A stretch of DNA of 64,000 bases, taken from the NCBI GenBank assembly GCA_951394405.1, contig OX596342.1:2108001-2172000 (forward strand), read 5' to 3'. The position numbers were made by a program, and so were the translations under genes. Of the stretch, positions 11,930 through 22,959 are shown in pieces. The notes below the pieces were generated by a model that worked only from the letters and a program-made list of their open reading frames with translations, ran no database searches and was not told the origin of the DNA. Positions within the stretch are counted from its first letter, which is position 1. Every line of letters starts with the position of its first letter. Source of the DNA: Coprinellus micaceus (lineage: Eukaryota; Basidiomycota; Agaricomycetes; Agaricales; Psathyrellaceae).

Positions 11930-12619
11930 AATCGGCTGGACCGGGTGCAGTTGCACCTTGGCGCTGACATGACACGCAGCGCAGATTCTCCTCTCTCCCG
12001 TCGCCCTCCGTCCTCCCCCAACGATGTGAGCTCCGGAGGAGACTAAACTTAGTCGCGAACGGAAGCAATCTATTCACCACTTCTTTCACCGTAACGCCAG
12101 CACCAATCGCCCGTATCCTGCATCCACCCCTCCCTTAGACGACCCTGCTTTCGTGTTTTCACTGTTCAGGAGCAGCGTGTGAGCACGCCTCGAAGCTGTG
12201 ATACTCAGTTGTGTAATAGGGGCAGGCTCACCGGGGTGAAAATCGGCGATCATCGAGCAAGTAACCGAGGTTAGTTCCTCCTCTCTTTCTCCACATCGTT
12301 TCGCTTTCTCCTTTCCCTCTTTCAGATCAAGCTCGACGCTGACCCTCCCTACTCCTCCCGCCGCTCACCTGACCCACCAATAGGTACATCCGCAACTCCT
12401 CTCTCAAGTTTAGAGATAGATGTGCCTCCGTATAGGCTGGTAGAAACGTCTCTGCATGAGCCCTTCCTCACTCTTTCCTGCCTACTCTTGTTCCCTTCCC
12501 TCCCTCTTCTCACTCCATCCCCCTCGCTCCTCTCTCTTTCTCACTACTCGGCTTCGTCTGTCTGCGCTCGACTTCCCTAAGCCCAAGGGTGATCTGCTCA
12601 CGCTCTTGCGTTCCCTCCT
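11930..12619. repeat. LysM upstream region, repeat copy 2
   Basis: Non-coding sequence that recurs at about 20696-21400 and in part at 30060-30180. The recurring landmarks are a GTGCAGTTG block, then a GATGTGA(G/A)CTCC block, then CT-rich promoter-like DNA. It appears to be the common upstream region of LysM copies 2, 3a and 4 and lies next to YIF1-derived remnants in the other copies. No open gene is seen. Confidence 0.6.
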
Positions 12620-13371
12620 AGTGATTAACTCGCCGGGAGACCCCGTGCAGCCTCTGCATCGGCTCCGTGAGCGAAGACTGCGCCTCCACCTACATTGTCC
12701 AGCTCGGTAACACCCGTGAGGATGTGTACAAGGCCGCGTGGGTACGCTCTATCCTCTCACTCATTCGAGTTCGTCCCCCCTTACTTTGCAAGTCAGGTCT
12801 GGCTCTACCAGCAATTTCCTGTCCACTAGGCGGAGCACCTACCGCCTTGCAACGACCCTCGCATACACCCATCCACAAACCACCACTAACCCGCCGTCGC
12901 TCCCCCGCAGGTCAACGCTGACTGTACAAACATCTACGTAGGCCAAGTCCTCAATGAAGTCCGCGTCCCCCACACCCGGCGTCCCCACCACTACCGCTAC
13001 TTTAGCTAACAGTGATTCCCCCACTACTACGAGTACCAAGGTCGCTCCGGAGGCGCCCGCGGTTGGGACGCCCGTTGTGACACCTGCGCCTGTCGCCGCC
13101 GTACGTTCATAATATCTATTTCAATCTTGACCTTGGGGTTTCCTCAACCTGTCGTTGGTCGTTCGTTCCGTCTTCCCCTTACCCGTTTGCTGATACCCCC
13201 GTCGTATACAACATTGACTGAAAACGACATTTAGGCACCCACTTCGACGAAAGCCTCCGCTGCGAAGCCACGAATGGCGGCTCCGACGGCGACAAGGACG
13301 ATTGCGACGAGTACGAGGTTGTGGAGGGCGATACGGATGGGGACTCGCTGTTCTGCAATGACTGGTACTAA
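12620..13371 (+). pseudogene. LysM protein, copy 2 (degraded)
   Basis: The second LysM domain is readable as LCIGSVSEDCASTYIVQLG followed by NTREDVYKAAW, then after an intron as VNADCTNIYVGQVL. The Cys of NTC is replaced by Arg, and a 9-base deletion removes the CVA residues after GQVL. A frameshift follows in the Pro-rich linker. The first LysM domain and the signal-peptide exon are missing. The acidic tail with its stop (TAA at 13369-13371) is still recognisable, ending FCNDWY against FCDELY in the intact copy. Confidence 0.8.
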
Positions 13372-15292
13372 ATAGCTCTTCTCTGGCATCCTTGTGCATC
13401 TGGCGTCGCATCCACTCACTCTGGGGTGACGTCACGCGCCTAACGAGGACCCACCCCGTCTAAATACCTTCGAAAGTCTGAAGGCGGTCACGAGCGACCC
13501 TAGAGCCACTAATTTTGGCGAATTGAATGCATCGTGTCCTAGCCCTACCCTACACCCTCAATCTCAACTTACCTTTGCATTGCATCCATCTCTCCCCATT
13601 TCATCCTAATGCCCGCATTTTCTCGTTTTCTCCCTTGTGTCTCCTCTCTTCTCGATCTCATACCTCTTACATTTACAAGTAGCTTGGCTTACTCGTCACT
13701 TACCACTTCACTTGACCTCAGAGGGCTGGCGCTAGGCGGCCGGCTCTACCCTTCCTCGCCCTCATATGTACATCCCTCTGCTCTAGATAGTAGTGGTAGT
13801 ACGAGGTCCAATCTTACCTTTACCCAAGCTATTTACTGGATATTGAATGTTCGGCCTGGAATACCCATCACCCTTACAACTTGCAACTGAATTGACAAAC
13901 TTGTTCCGCCGACATGTATCTCGAGGTGTGGTTAGCGGCCTCTGAGAATTTGTTGAGGAGATCTGTATGAAGGTATGTTTTAATTTTGGAAGAGGCGAGG
14001 GTTGGTGCGAGGTTGTCGGAGGGATGGGGAAGGGAGGTAAGGCGAGGGTGTGGTGGTGTTTTCACAAGGAGGTTAGGTTGAAGCTTGAGAGTGACCTTGA
14101 GGAAGTGGGAGCTTTCCCTTGGTGTGTGGGCGAAGCATGCGCATAAGTGCTGTTCCGTTTGAATGGAACCGGCGTGTACCCGTCATCGAGTAGTGATATA
14201 GATCACACCTCACGTCGGCCTCGCTTCCCAGTGTCCGTGTCCGTCAGGGCCGCACGTAACCATTGGCTTGCGACCGAGTGGGTACAAATTAAGAATCTTA
14301 CATAGGAGCGGGCGAACTGGTTCAATGTTGCTAAGCGACCGAAACTTCGAGAAAGTGGAAAACAAAGTTGGTTATGTGGGAGGATACGGAGACGGTGCTG
14401 AGGTGCGGGCGCTTATGTACCTCACCTGATCCTTCGCTTGTGGAACCGTCCGCGTACCCTCAAGCAACTGATCAATCGAGTTCGACGCCTGTGAGAGCGC
14501 AACTCGACATCCCCATCTACCATCCCATCCCACTCCATCCTGCAGCATTTGCAGGACGGACGGTAGAGCTCGAGCAGTGGCGTCGGGGTTTATGTAGCCA
14601 GGAGGGAGTCCGGACTCCGAGGGACGCTCCTTTATAATTATCACAGTAAGTGGAGGTGTGCGTGGGACCTAAGTGTACCCGCTGGTCCGTACTTACGTGC
14701 CAAGTAGGATGGGCGTTCCCAAAGCGAAGGGGAGGGGGGACGATTCACGTCGGACTTGGACGACAACGGGCGCTTATTCCCATGTGATCGGACGGCGAGG
14801 CACGATGAAGATGCCTCGGGACTCGTTCCATTGTGTTTAAAGCTGTTTTGAATGGTGAACCGCTGGCACTGGTACTATTGGGGTGACCTTGTGCTCAAAT
14901 CGTCGGGGTACGGTTGGTTCAATTGTCAAGGGGAGCGAGCCTCGAGGTATAGACGGCGTTCGCAAAATCGGTGCCAGATAGGCATACCCACTCGACAACA
15001 ACGCTCAGGCCCTATTTTAAATACCTTCGGGTAGGTGGGGACGCCGCTACAGTGTCAGCACTTCTGAGAACAGTATATGCAGATGATAATACATTTGGGA
15101 ATGTACGGAGGGAAGAAGGGAAGGTGATCATACGTTTCAAGGTCCCTATGGACAATGCATGTCGTGTACTCCTTCATAGCTATGGTATCGGGTAACAACG
15201 TTACAGTGGTCAGTACGACTAAGTATGCATCTGATGGGATCGACGACGAATTGAAAGCATGGGCATTCTGGGGATCGTATGAAAATTAGATA
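13372..15292. repeat. LysM-to-NACHT spacer, repeat copy 2
   Basis: Diverged copy of 8322-10520 and 22960-24664 lying between LysM copy 2 and NACHT copy 2. Shared landmarks include the stretch around 14380-14470, the segment around 14520-14650, and the block around 15000-15250. No conserved reading frame is seen. GGGCGCTTA occurs at 14407 and 14768, matching the positions in the other copies. Confidence 0.7.
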
Positions 15293-18144
15293 TTAAGTGA
15301 TCCATAGCTGTTGTGGGGTCTCTAGCCAGGCCCCCCATGAGAACACCTTCATGCTAGGGGGTCCTACAAACCACAACTGAAAACGTACTGCGACGTCTCT
15401 GGGAAGGTTGAGGCGGACCACTGGAGCGCCCGTTGCATTACTGTCAAGAAATTGTAGGAGCACACAGAAAACCTGCCAATATTATGGAATGAGAATGCTG
15501 TGAGGAAGATGACATCTCCTCAAAACCCTTACCCTCAGCATGAGCAGTACCGACAGGCCATCGCAGTCTCTCTAGACAAAATGCATATTAATGAGATTGA
15601 AGGCTACTGAAAAACCAGATCACAACTCACACTGAACTTCACAGGTGTGCCATGCCACTCCCTGCTGCCTTCAGCCCAAGGGCTGGATTCAAGAAGGCCG
15701 GGAAACTAATCAGGGTCAGTTGAGTCCACATTGCGTCAGAAACTGTGCTTACCCTTGCTTCAATGGCATCAACTGCTTGTTGAACATTGGAAATCAAGTC
15801 CGGCATACCAGTTGCCACACATTGGCTCAAACCGGGGGGCCTCCACTCCGGGCATGGGTAGGGGGATTCAAGGAAGCATAGCAAGGCCGCATCGTCAAGT
15901 CCACTGTGTGCTGCAACACCCAAGGCCAGGTGGCCAGTCCAATGTTCTAAGGCGTACAGGGGGTTGAGAATCCCAGTTACAGCACAGGGAATCAAACATC
16001 GCATTAAATGGACGGCGAGGCATCGATGTAGCTCGGGCCCAGGGGGTGTTTCCCGAATCCCATCCATCTCTGCGATGGAGACTGGGATTTTACCACTGTT
16101 TGCCCACGCAGAGTTCGTCGTGATCTTCAAAAAGGCTTCTAAGAGAGATGGTACTGGGGTATAACACCGACCCCGTGTTGTGAGATCAAGGCACAGTTGT
16201 TTGCCTGGGCCACCCAGTAAAATGTCAGGTGAGGTAAACACGACTGAGGTGAAATATGCCATCAAAGCAACCTGGAAGAGAGGCATTGCAAGGTAGGGTT
16301 TGGCGATGCGGAAAATGAAGTCCAGGTGCTGTTGTGCCGGGCCTGGTAGACCTGTCCAATGATCGGTGACAGAGTTCACCGCATATTGCCGAAGGGGAGA
16401 GGATTTTTCATAGGACGTGAAGGTTCCATCTGGTCTGGGTTCGGTGCAGATCGTCAGAGTCTCGTAGGCGAGGTACGTGCGAACGCCATCTCGCTGAGAT
16501 GGTGAGATAATCTCTTTGGACCGCTCCTCATCAAGGATAAAGTCTCTGAGGGATGTATGAAACACGGTGACCGGCGTCTCATCATCCCCAGGGACATGGA
16601 AAATGGACTGGAGGGGGACGAGAGTATTAACGACCTGGAAAGGAGGAATTTGAAGAAGGTTGGCAAGACTGGGGATGGGAAGCGGCCGGCGGAGGAGCGC
16701 GAGAGTGAGGACGATTTGGCTGAAATGGGGGGTGTCCTTGGCACGTTGTAAAATTTGGTGGTAGAGTCCGTCCAATCCCGGGTTCATATTGAGGGCACGC
16801 TTAAATCGATCCATCGGTGTCAACCCATCCGCTCCCTCCACTTCGAGACCCAAGATGTACGAGAGTAGTGTGGTGATGAAAACGAAGGATCCATCTGCGT
16901 GTTCGACGAGTTGGTCGACGTCGTTCTCGGGTGGCCATCCTTGTCCGTATGATCGAATCACGAGGTCTTGCTTCGCAGCCTTTGCGAAGGTGTGCCTAAC
17001 CACGGCCATTATGTCACTATGTGGGTGGTGTGCGCGTAGATTCTCGACATGAACCTCAGGCCGCTGGATACGCGCCCGAATATGCTCCTCAATGCGACTG
17101 GCGATGAGAAAGCGCAGCGGAAGATTGGGATATTGCTCGAACAGGAGGAGGATGTCATCGATCAGCTCCCCAACCTCTCCACGATCCTCGCACTCATCAA
17201 TCCCATCCAAGAGAACAAGGAATGGGCCAAACGTGGGAAGTAGAGATGATGGCGGAGGTGGAGGAAGTGGCGAAGCGGCGGAGGTGTTCACCGGGCTGTG
17301 GTGTCGCATGCGCTTGGCGTGGGAGATCTCCGACTCGCTTTGTCGCTTGCAGGATGCAGGTTCTGGCATTGGGTCCATGACGGAGGGGGCCAGGTTGGGG
17401 CAGTCAACGATTGGGATAGGCTTTGCGGCTGCTTCCAGACCGCGTAGATGTTTCTGGAGGGGCTGAAAGATCAAGCGCTCGAGCTGGCTGCCTGGTGACA
17501 TGGCCTCTAGACCAGGAGCCTTGAGGGCCGCCTCCACAAATGTGCGAGTGGATGGAATCCGAGCCATCATCTGATCGGCCAGGGTCACGACGAGCCTAGC
17601 GATGCGACTCCTATCGCCTGACCCTCGGAAAAAGAAGAAGCACCCCAACAAAAGACCCATCTTGTCGAAGTCGTCTGCCACGGCTTGGGAGATTGCAGAT
17701 TTGCCGCATCCTACAGGTCCGCAAAGCCACACGATACGGGTGCCTTCGGGAATGGGGCTCGGCTGGGGATTCCTGTTGATTCGATATAATGGAGGCCAGT
17801 CGAATCGGTCGGGTTCTTGCTCAACTTCGAGATCCTCAAATGGTTCATCCAGTACCCACGACCGTAGCTTGCCGAGCACTTTCTTCCGGGTACCGGGGAG
17901 GCATTTCGAGTTGGGGGGACAAGTTCGGGGATTGCGAGTATGCGATGCATCGGGGATGGGCGTAAGGCACTCTGGGAGGCCGGGTGCCAAACCGTGGTAT
18001 ACGAACTGATTAATAACACCTAGATACCGAAGTTAACGCAGGGGCGAACTAGTAGGGAGAACAAGCGCTTACCTTGGTTCACGCCACTATTAGAATTCCA
18101 CGCCTGCCCAACGTTGTGCACCGGGGCTTGGTAGGTGTGGTGGT
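15293..18144 (-). CDS. NACHT NTPase (NLR-like), copy 2, open
   Basis: Intracellular STAND NTPase of the fungal NLR class. Exons on the minus strand are 18144-18073, 18019-15753, 15705-15631, 15571-15533 and 15472-15293, all in phase, giving at least 876 aa. The 72-nt first recognised exon encodes HHTYQAPVHNVGQAWNSNSG and lacks an ATG, so a further 5' exon is missing from this model. The main exon carries Walker A GPVGCGKSAISQ, the RSRIARLVVTLADQ strand, Walker B LLDGIDECED and the FLIASRIEEHI sensor, then about 400 residues without WD40, ankyrin or TPR repeats. Between Walker A and B there is a roughly 36-residue insert, rich in basic residues (KRQ...HAKRMRHH), that copy 3 lacks. The last three exons (starting FPGLLE, RDCDGLSV and VFCVLLQ) are conserved in the paralogs. 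Ligand and effector mode are unknown; immunity or allorecognition is a family-level inference. Confidence 0.85.
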
Positions 18145-18929
18145 CTATGCCAAATGCATTTAAAAGTCAGTTCCCTGAGATCGCGACTGGGGATTGGGAT
18201 ATCGCCCATATAAAGGACGGTGCTCACTATTCGCATATGGTCGGCTGGAGGATCCCTGGACAAACTCGGCTCGCCGTTCTTCATCCATGTTGCTCGCCCA
18301 GCCGCGGACGCAGGTTTGAGAATGGTGTAAGATGGAGGGAGGAGAGAGAAGGCGACTGCGGTCGACGGGGTCGAGGTGAACGCAGGCTGAGGAAGCAAGG
18401 TGTGCACGAGGCTGGTGCACAGCTGGTGCCACTGCGTGGCTGAATGTTCCCACACACAGCAGGAAGGGGGCACGTGCATTTAATTAGCGCCCATCGGGCC
18501 TGGATCCCCAACTGGCGCTTCAATCCAGCACCGATTTAGATTCCACGGCTCGTGTGGATAGACATTGGATAGACAGCCTCGAACTCTCGAACTCCCGTCA
18601 GTAGAATATATGTACGTATTTAGTTGAACTGACGAGAGAGGGGTGAGGGCCTGTCGCTGCCTTGTAAGTAAACAGATAGCCCGTCAGACATTGGGGGCAT
18701 GTCGCCAGTCGAAGTAGCCTCCCGTAGGCTCAAAATTAGGATCACCACAATTCTGAGGCACGGTGTAAGGCCAAAGAATAGGCCGGGAAGTTTGAGGTAG
18801 AGATTCTGAAGCACAAAGAAACATAGAGTGGGCTGGTGTGTAGTTAAACGGTCGCATCGTCCATTTGCTTCGTTTGCGTGGGAGGTGGGAAGACTGCCTG
18901 GAACCTTCGGTAGGTGAAACGCTGGAATT
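18145..18929. other. Upstream region of NACHT copy 2
   Basis: Matches 27415-27890 upstream of NACHT copy 3, for example the GGGCGATATC block near 18190-18205 and the AATTAGCGCCC block near 18483. It should hold the promoter and any missing first exon of NACHT copy 2. I could not fix a start codon: frames near 18190 (MGDIPIPSRD) are not kept in copy 3. Confidence 0.5.
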
Positions 18930-19660
18930 GCGTTAGGCTCCAGGTTGCCGTTCATAGCTCCTTCGATGGAGGAACGAGTGGCGATTCAGAATACAGATAG
19001 CCACTGCGCTGGCTAACTTCGTGGTGAGTTCGGTGACCCGACTTCTCTCTTCGGAACCTCGGAAGAAAGAGGTCCCTAACGTCATGCGCTCTTTGCCCAG
19101 ACATTCGCGTGCCGTACGGCCTTTGGAATCGGGCACTTATCGCACCCAGCCGGTCCCCGAGGCAGACGATCTGGCCCATCTTCTACGGAAGCAGAGCGAA
19201 AAAGCGTCGGCCTCGCGAGGCAGGGGTGGCACGGCTCGAACACTTTGAAGGCGTTGTAGATCAGCCCGCCCTTGCCCGTTGCCTCGGGGACGCATCGAGT
19301 TCGGCCTCGAAGCTTGGGACCAGCGCCAAGGGTACGATCATCTCGTCTTCTAGAACCCACAGAAGCAGAGTGGGGGAGTGTCGGTCTCGCAAGGTAGAGG
19401 TAGCTCGGTTCGAAGGCTTTGAAGGCATCGTGGGTCACCCTGTCCTCGCCAATTGTCTCTGGGCAGGCATCGAGCCCGACATCGAAGCTTGAATCCAGCG
19501 TCCACATTACGATCCCCTCGATGACCGCCTTCCCTGTCCGTTGAAGGCAGTCGGGATACGGTAGGGACTCGGTAGGGACTCGGTGGTTGATGCGTTGGCG
19601 ATAGGGGAGAGTTGAGGAGGGAGTTCATTGTTAGCTGGTCCATGGGAGTATTGGGTGGCG
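18930..19660 (-). pseudogene. NACHT N-terminal relic with internal tandem repeat
   Basis: Remnants of the NACHT N-terminal half. GPAGCDKCPIPKAV near 19120-19160 is a ruined Walker A (GKS changed to DKC). Upstream there is a piece resembling the NCLPGTRKK segment near 19545, and FFRGSEERSRV near 19050 matches FFRGSGDRSRI. Between them lie two diverged tandem units of about 170 bp (starting near 19205 and 19385) that have no counterpart in the intact genes. Frames are broken. The same structure recurs at 27900-28530. Confidence 0.6.
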
Positions 19661-19929
19661 GCATTCGAGAGGTTGAGATGAATTAAGTGTGGGGGACGTG
19701 AGGTTGGCCATCGTGGTGGTTACTCGAGGGAGGTGATAACATTGGAGGGCTGGGGTAGGACGGGGAGCGCAGGGAGTGCAGGGAGCATAGCTGTTCAGGG
19801 GAAATCAGCTGCTAAGCTTGGGCCTGAGAGGAAACCAGGACAGGAAGAGGGAGGAGGGGTATGGCGCAAACGATGAAGGAAGGATGGGAGGATGGGTGGA
19901 GGGAAGAGGGTAAATGTAAGAAATACTCA

Positions 19930-20800
19930 CCATAAATTGCGTTCTCCAAGAACCTGTAGATAAACACGCCGCATCGCAGTACGCCGTTCAGCCGAGCGTT
20001 GCAATTACGGCGACGAACTCGAGCCCTACGACATCTCAATTAACCCTTGAACCGACCGAGAGAGCGAAACGTACGCACCTGTGTACCCAAGGATGGTCAC
20101 TAGCTAGGAGGAGGGCGTGAAGGATCATGATTGGAGGAGCTATGGGCGAGTGTGGGGGTCTTGAGGACGTAACGTCTGGTGACAAAGAATTAGTGTTTCG
20201 TTTTAGGCATGCAAACGAAGGTAGGAAGAGATGGGTGAGAGAGGGGCATAGGTGTGGCGGGAATGAAGGACAATAGAGGTGGCGAGAGACAGTGATGTAG
20301 AGAAACGTACCATCTAAGTGACGAACAAGAAATCAACTCCCATTCAGAATCTGTGGCTTATAGCTCCTTTACGCTATCTATCTTCGCGTGGACTCCCGTC
20401 AGAAGGATGTATCTCGCGAGTGTTGTCTCTACAGTCCCGTTAGCCTCTTCCTCCCAAGCAACGAACCGACGAAGCACGCACCTAGCCCGGAAATCAACAA
20501 GTCTATCCACCCACGTCCCCCTTCGGCGTACGACACTCGTGGTTTTCACGTCTGCACCGGATATCAGCGCCTTCATGGTTGTAGAAGAGGTGGGACGGAG
20601 TGGGGTGAGTCAAGGAGTAGGAATGACTTTGGCGTGCGACTGGTTGAAAGAGGAAGGGGTGGCAGTGTCGGCGCTTATTCGCACCATCCGTTGGACCGGG
20701 TGCAGTTGAACCAACGACGACAGGCGCGGTGCAGACTCCCCTCCCTCCCATCCCTCCATCCTCCCCCGACGATGTGAACTCCATAGGAGACTGAAGATAG
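19930..20800 (-). pseudogene. YIF1 exon relics, set 1
   Basis: Fragments of the YIF1 gene located at 30614-32232. Near 19935-20035 the frame reads NGVLRCGVFIYRFLENAIYG, matching GLKGVLWWGVFVYCFLGNAFFM of exon 5. Near 20360-20420 ARYILLTGVHAKIDSVKEL matches TYILLTGLHAGINSTKGF of exon 3. Near 20520-20600 ADIRCRRENHECRTPKGDV matches the end of exon 2. Order and strand match the parent gene, but frames are broken and other exons are missing. Confidence 0.75.
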
Positions 20801-21189
20801 TTAGAGAGTGAAAGTCATCTGCTCATCACGCCTTTCACCTCGACGCCAGCACCAACCGTCTACATCCCCCCTCCTAGACGACCCCGTCAGGAGCAGGATA
20901 TAAACGCACCTCGAAGCCGCGATCCTCGGCTGTGTACCAGAGGCAGGCTCATCGAGGTGACAATTAGCGATTGTCGAACCAGGAAACAAGAACAAGGTTA
21001 ATTCCTCCTCTCCTTCTTTCACTTTCCCCTGTTCAGAAACGGCCAATGCCTCGGTCTACCTTGCATTCCTTTCTCCCACCCCCCACTCTCGTTTAGATCG
21101 AGCCCGACGCTGACCCTTCCTACTCCCTCGGCCACTCACCTCACACTGACAGGTGCACCCGCGAGTCCTCTCTCAAGTTTGGAAATAGA

Positions 21190-21570
21190 TGCGTCTCCAT
21201 ATGGGCTGGTAGGAACGTCTCTGCGTGAGTCCTTCCTCCCTCTTACCCGCCTTCTCTCGTTCCCTTCCCTCCCTCTTCTCACTCCCTCTTCCTCGCCCCT
21301 CTCTCTTTCGCACCACTCGCCTTCGTCTATTTACGCTCGACTTACACAGCCCAAGAGCGACCCGCTCACGCTCTTCTGTTCCCTACTAGCCATTGACTTG
21401 CAGCCCTCAGCATCATCAACCTCGCCTGTTCCGAGTCCAACCTCCAACCCAGCCAAACGCTCTGCGTCCGGTCCAACAGCGAAGATTCCGCTACTACCTA
21501 CGTGGTGCAATACGCGCATGAGGCGGCGGCGGTTAATGCGACGATCCCCTCGCTTAACGATCCTCAGGTG
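21190..21570 (+). pseudogene. LysM protein, copy 3a (relic)
   Basis: From about 21400 one frame reads NLACSESNLQPSQTLCV and then EDSATTYVVQYAHE, ending with NATIPSLNDPQ before a GT donor. This is the end of LysM 1 and the start of LysM 2 of the intact gene, with substitutions of key Cys residues and an internal deletion (QLGNTCEDVYKAA reduced to QYAHEAA). The upstream CT-rich DNA from 21190 matches that before LysM copy 2. It lies only about 250 bp before a second decayed LysM copy. Confidence 0.7.
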
Positions 21571-21817
21571 TGTTCGAGATTCTTGGGTCGAGCTCTCCCT
21601 CAGGTCCCCTCTACGTACCAGCTTCCTCTACGCTTCAGTGCTCCCCGCATATAGGCCAACGCTAACCCTTCTCTTCCATGCTCTCTCTCCCTCCAGGCGC
21701 CCCTCGCCTCCTCTCCGTTCTCGGCTTGACTACGCTCCATCGGTTAGAATCGCCAACGGTCGTTTAGCCCACAACGCACAAAGCAACACCCCTTCCTACG
21801 ACTGACGAAGCACCAAT

Positions 21818-22959
21818 ATGTTCGCTCGTTCTCTCATTCCATCGCGATCGCCGCCTCCGTGGCTCGCTCCTTTCCGGGTAAGCGGGCGCTTGTCTCTCCC
21901 TCTCCCCTCCCTCCCTCCATTCGTTTTCATCACCCCGTCTTTTCCACCATCCCCCACTTCCTAACCGAAAGGGCCATGCTAACCCACGTCTAGCCGCTCC
22001 GCCGCCAACAAGTGCGTGCGCGAGTATATCGTCATGGCAGGAGACGTCTGCGACTCGTCTCTCCCGCTAACAACGTCTCCACGTACGTCTCTCCTCCCCC
22101 CTCCCTTTCTCCTCGTCCCCTTCTTTCCCTTTCCTCTCTTTCCTCCCCCTTTCCACCCCTCGTTTCCCCTCTGTCATTCCCCTCTATGCAACCCTCCTCC
22201 ATCCAAAACTAACACCCTTCCCCCTCCCTAGGTACCAACTCACCGTCCTCAACCCCGGCATCATCGACCTCGCCTGCTCCAACCTCCAACCCGGGGAAAG
22301 CCTCTGCATCGGCTCCGAGGGCGAAGACTGCGCTAGCACCTACGTCGTGCAGCTCGGTAACACATGCGAGGATGTGTACAAGGCGGCCCAAGTGAATGCG
22401 ATGATCCTTTTGTGAATAACCCCCAGGTGCGTTTTGTTCCTTCCGTTGGGCACTCATTCATCGTCGCCTTTCCTTCCTTCTTTTCCGTGAGCCCGCGTTC
22501 TACGCCGGGGCGCCGACCTCTTCCTGCCCCATACCCCTCTGCCCGGGGTCCACCCCAAACCGCATAGTACACCCACCCATAGAACCACTCACTAACTCCT
22601 CCCCCAGGTCAACCCAGACTGCACGAACATCTATGTAGGCGAGGTCCTCTGCGTCCTCAAAGAAGTCCGCGTCCCATCCACACCGCACCCGCCACCACCG
22701 CCACCCTCGCAAACGGCGGGAGTCCTACTGCCGTTGCCACACCCGCTGCTACGAGTACGAAGGCGGGTGATGTGGTTGAGACGCCTGCGGTTACCCCGGC
22801 GCCTGTGAACGCCGCGCCTACATCCACGAAGGCCTCGGCGGGAAGGCGACGAACGTGGGGAGCGATCGCCGATGGGGATGAGGAGGAGGCTGCGACGAGT
22901 ACGAGGTTGTGGAGGCCGATACGGACGAGGGTTTGCCCTTCTGCGACGAGCTGCACTAA
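21818..22959 (+). pseudogene. LysM protein, copy 3b (full-length but broken)
   Basis: All five exons of the intact LysM gene are recognisable in order. The first (ATG at 21818) has an insertion that shifts the signal-peptide frame. The second loses a base within the ICDSISAANN region. The third is clear (LNPGIIDLACSNLQPGESLC to NTCEDVYKAAQVNAM) but then shifts and stops within the NSTIFSLNN region. The last ends with the acidic tail and TAA at 22957-22959. Introns are in the same places. At least three frameshifts rule out a normal product. Confidence 0.85.

Noticed and set aside
18090..18479. 129-codon minus-strand frame that might be the first exon of NACHT copy 2
   Set aside because: It reads the 72-nt conserved exon in the wrong frame and is not kept upstream of copy 3.
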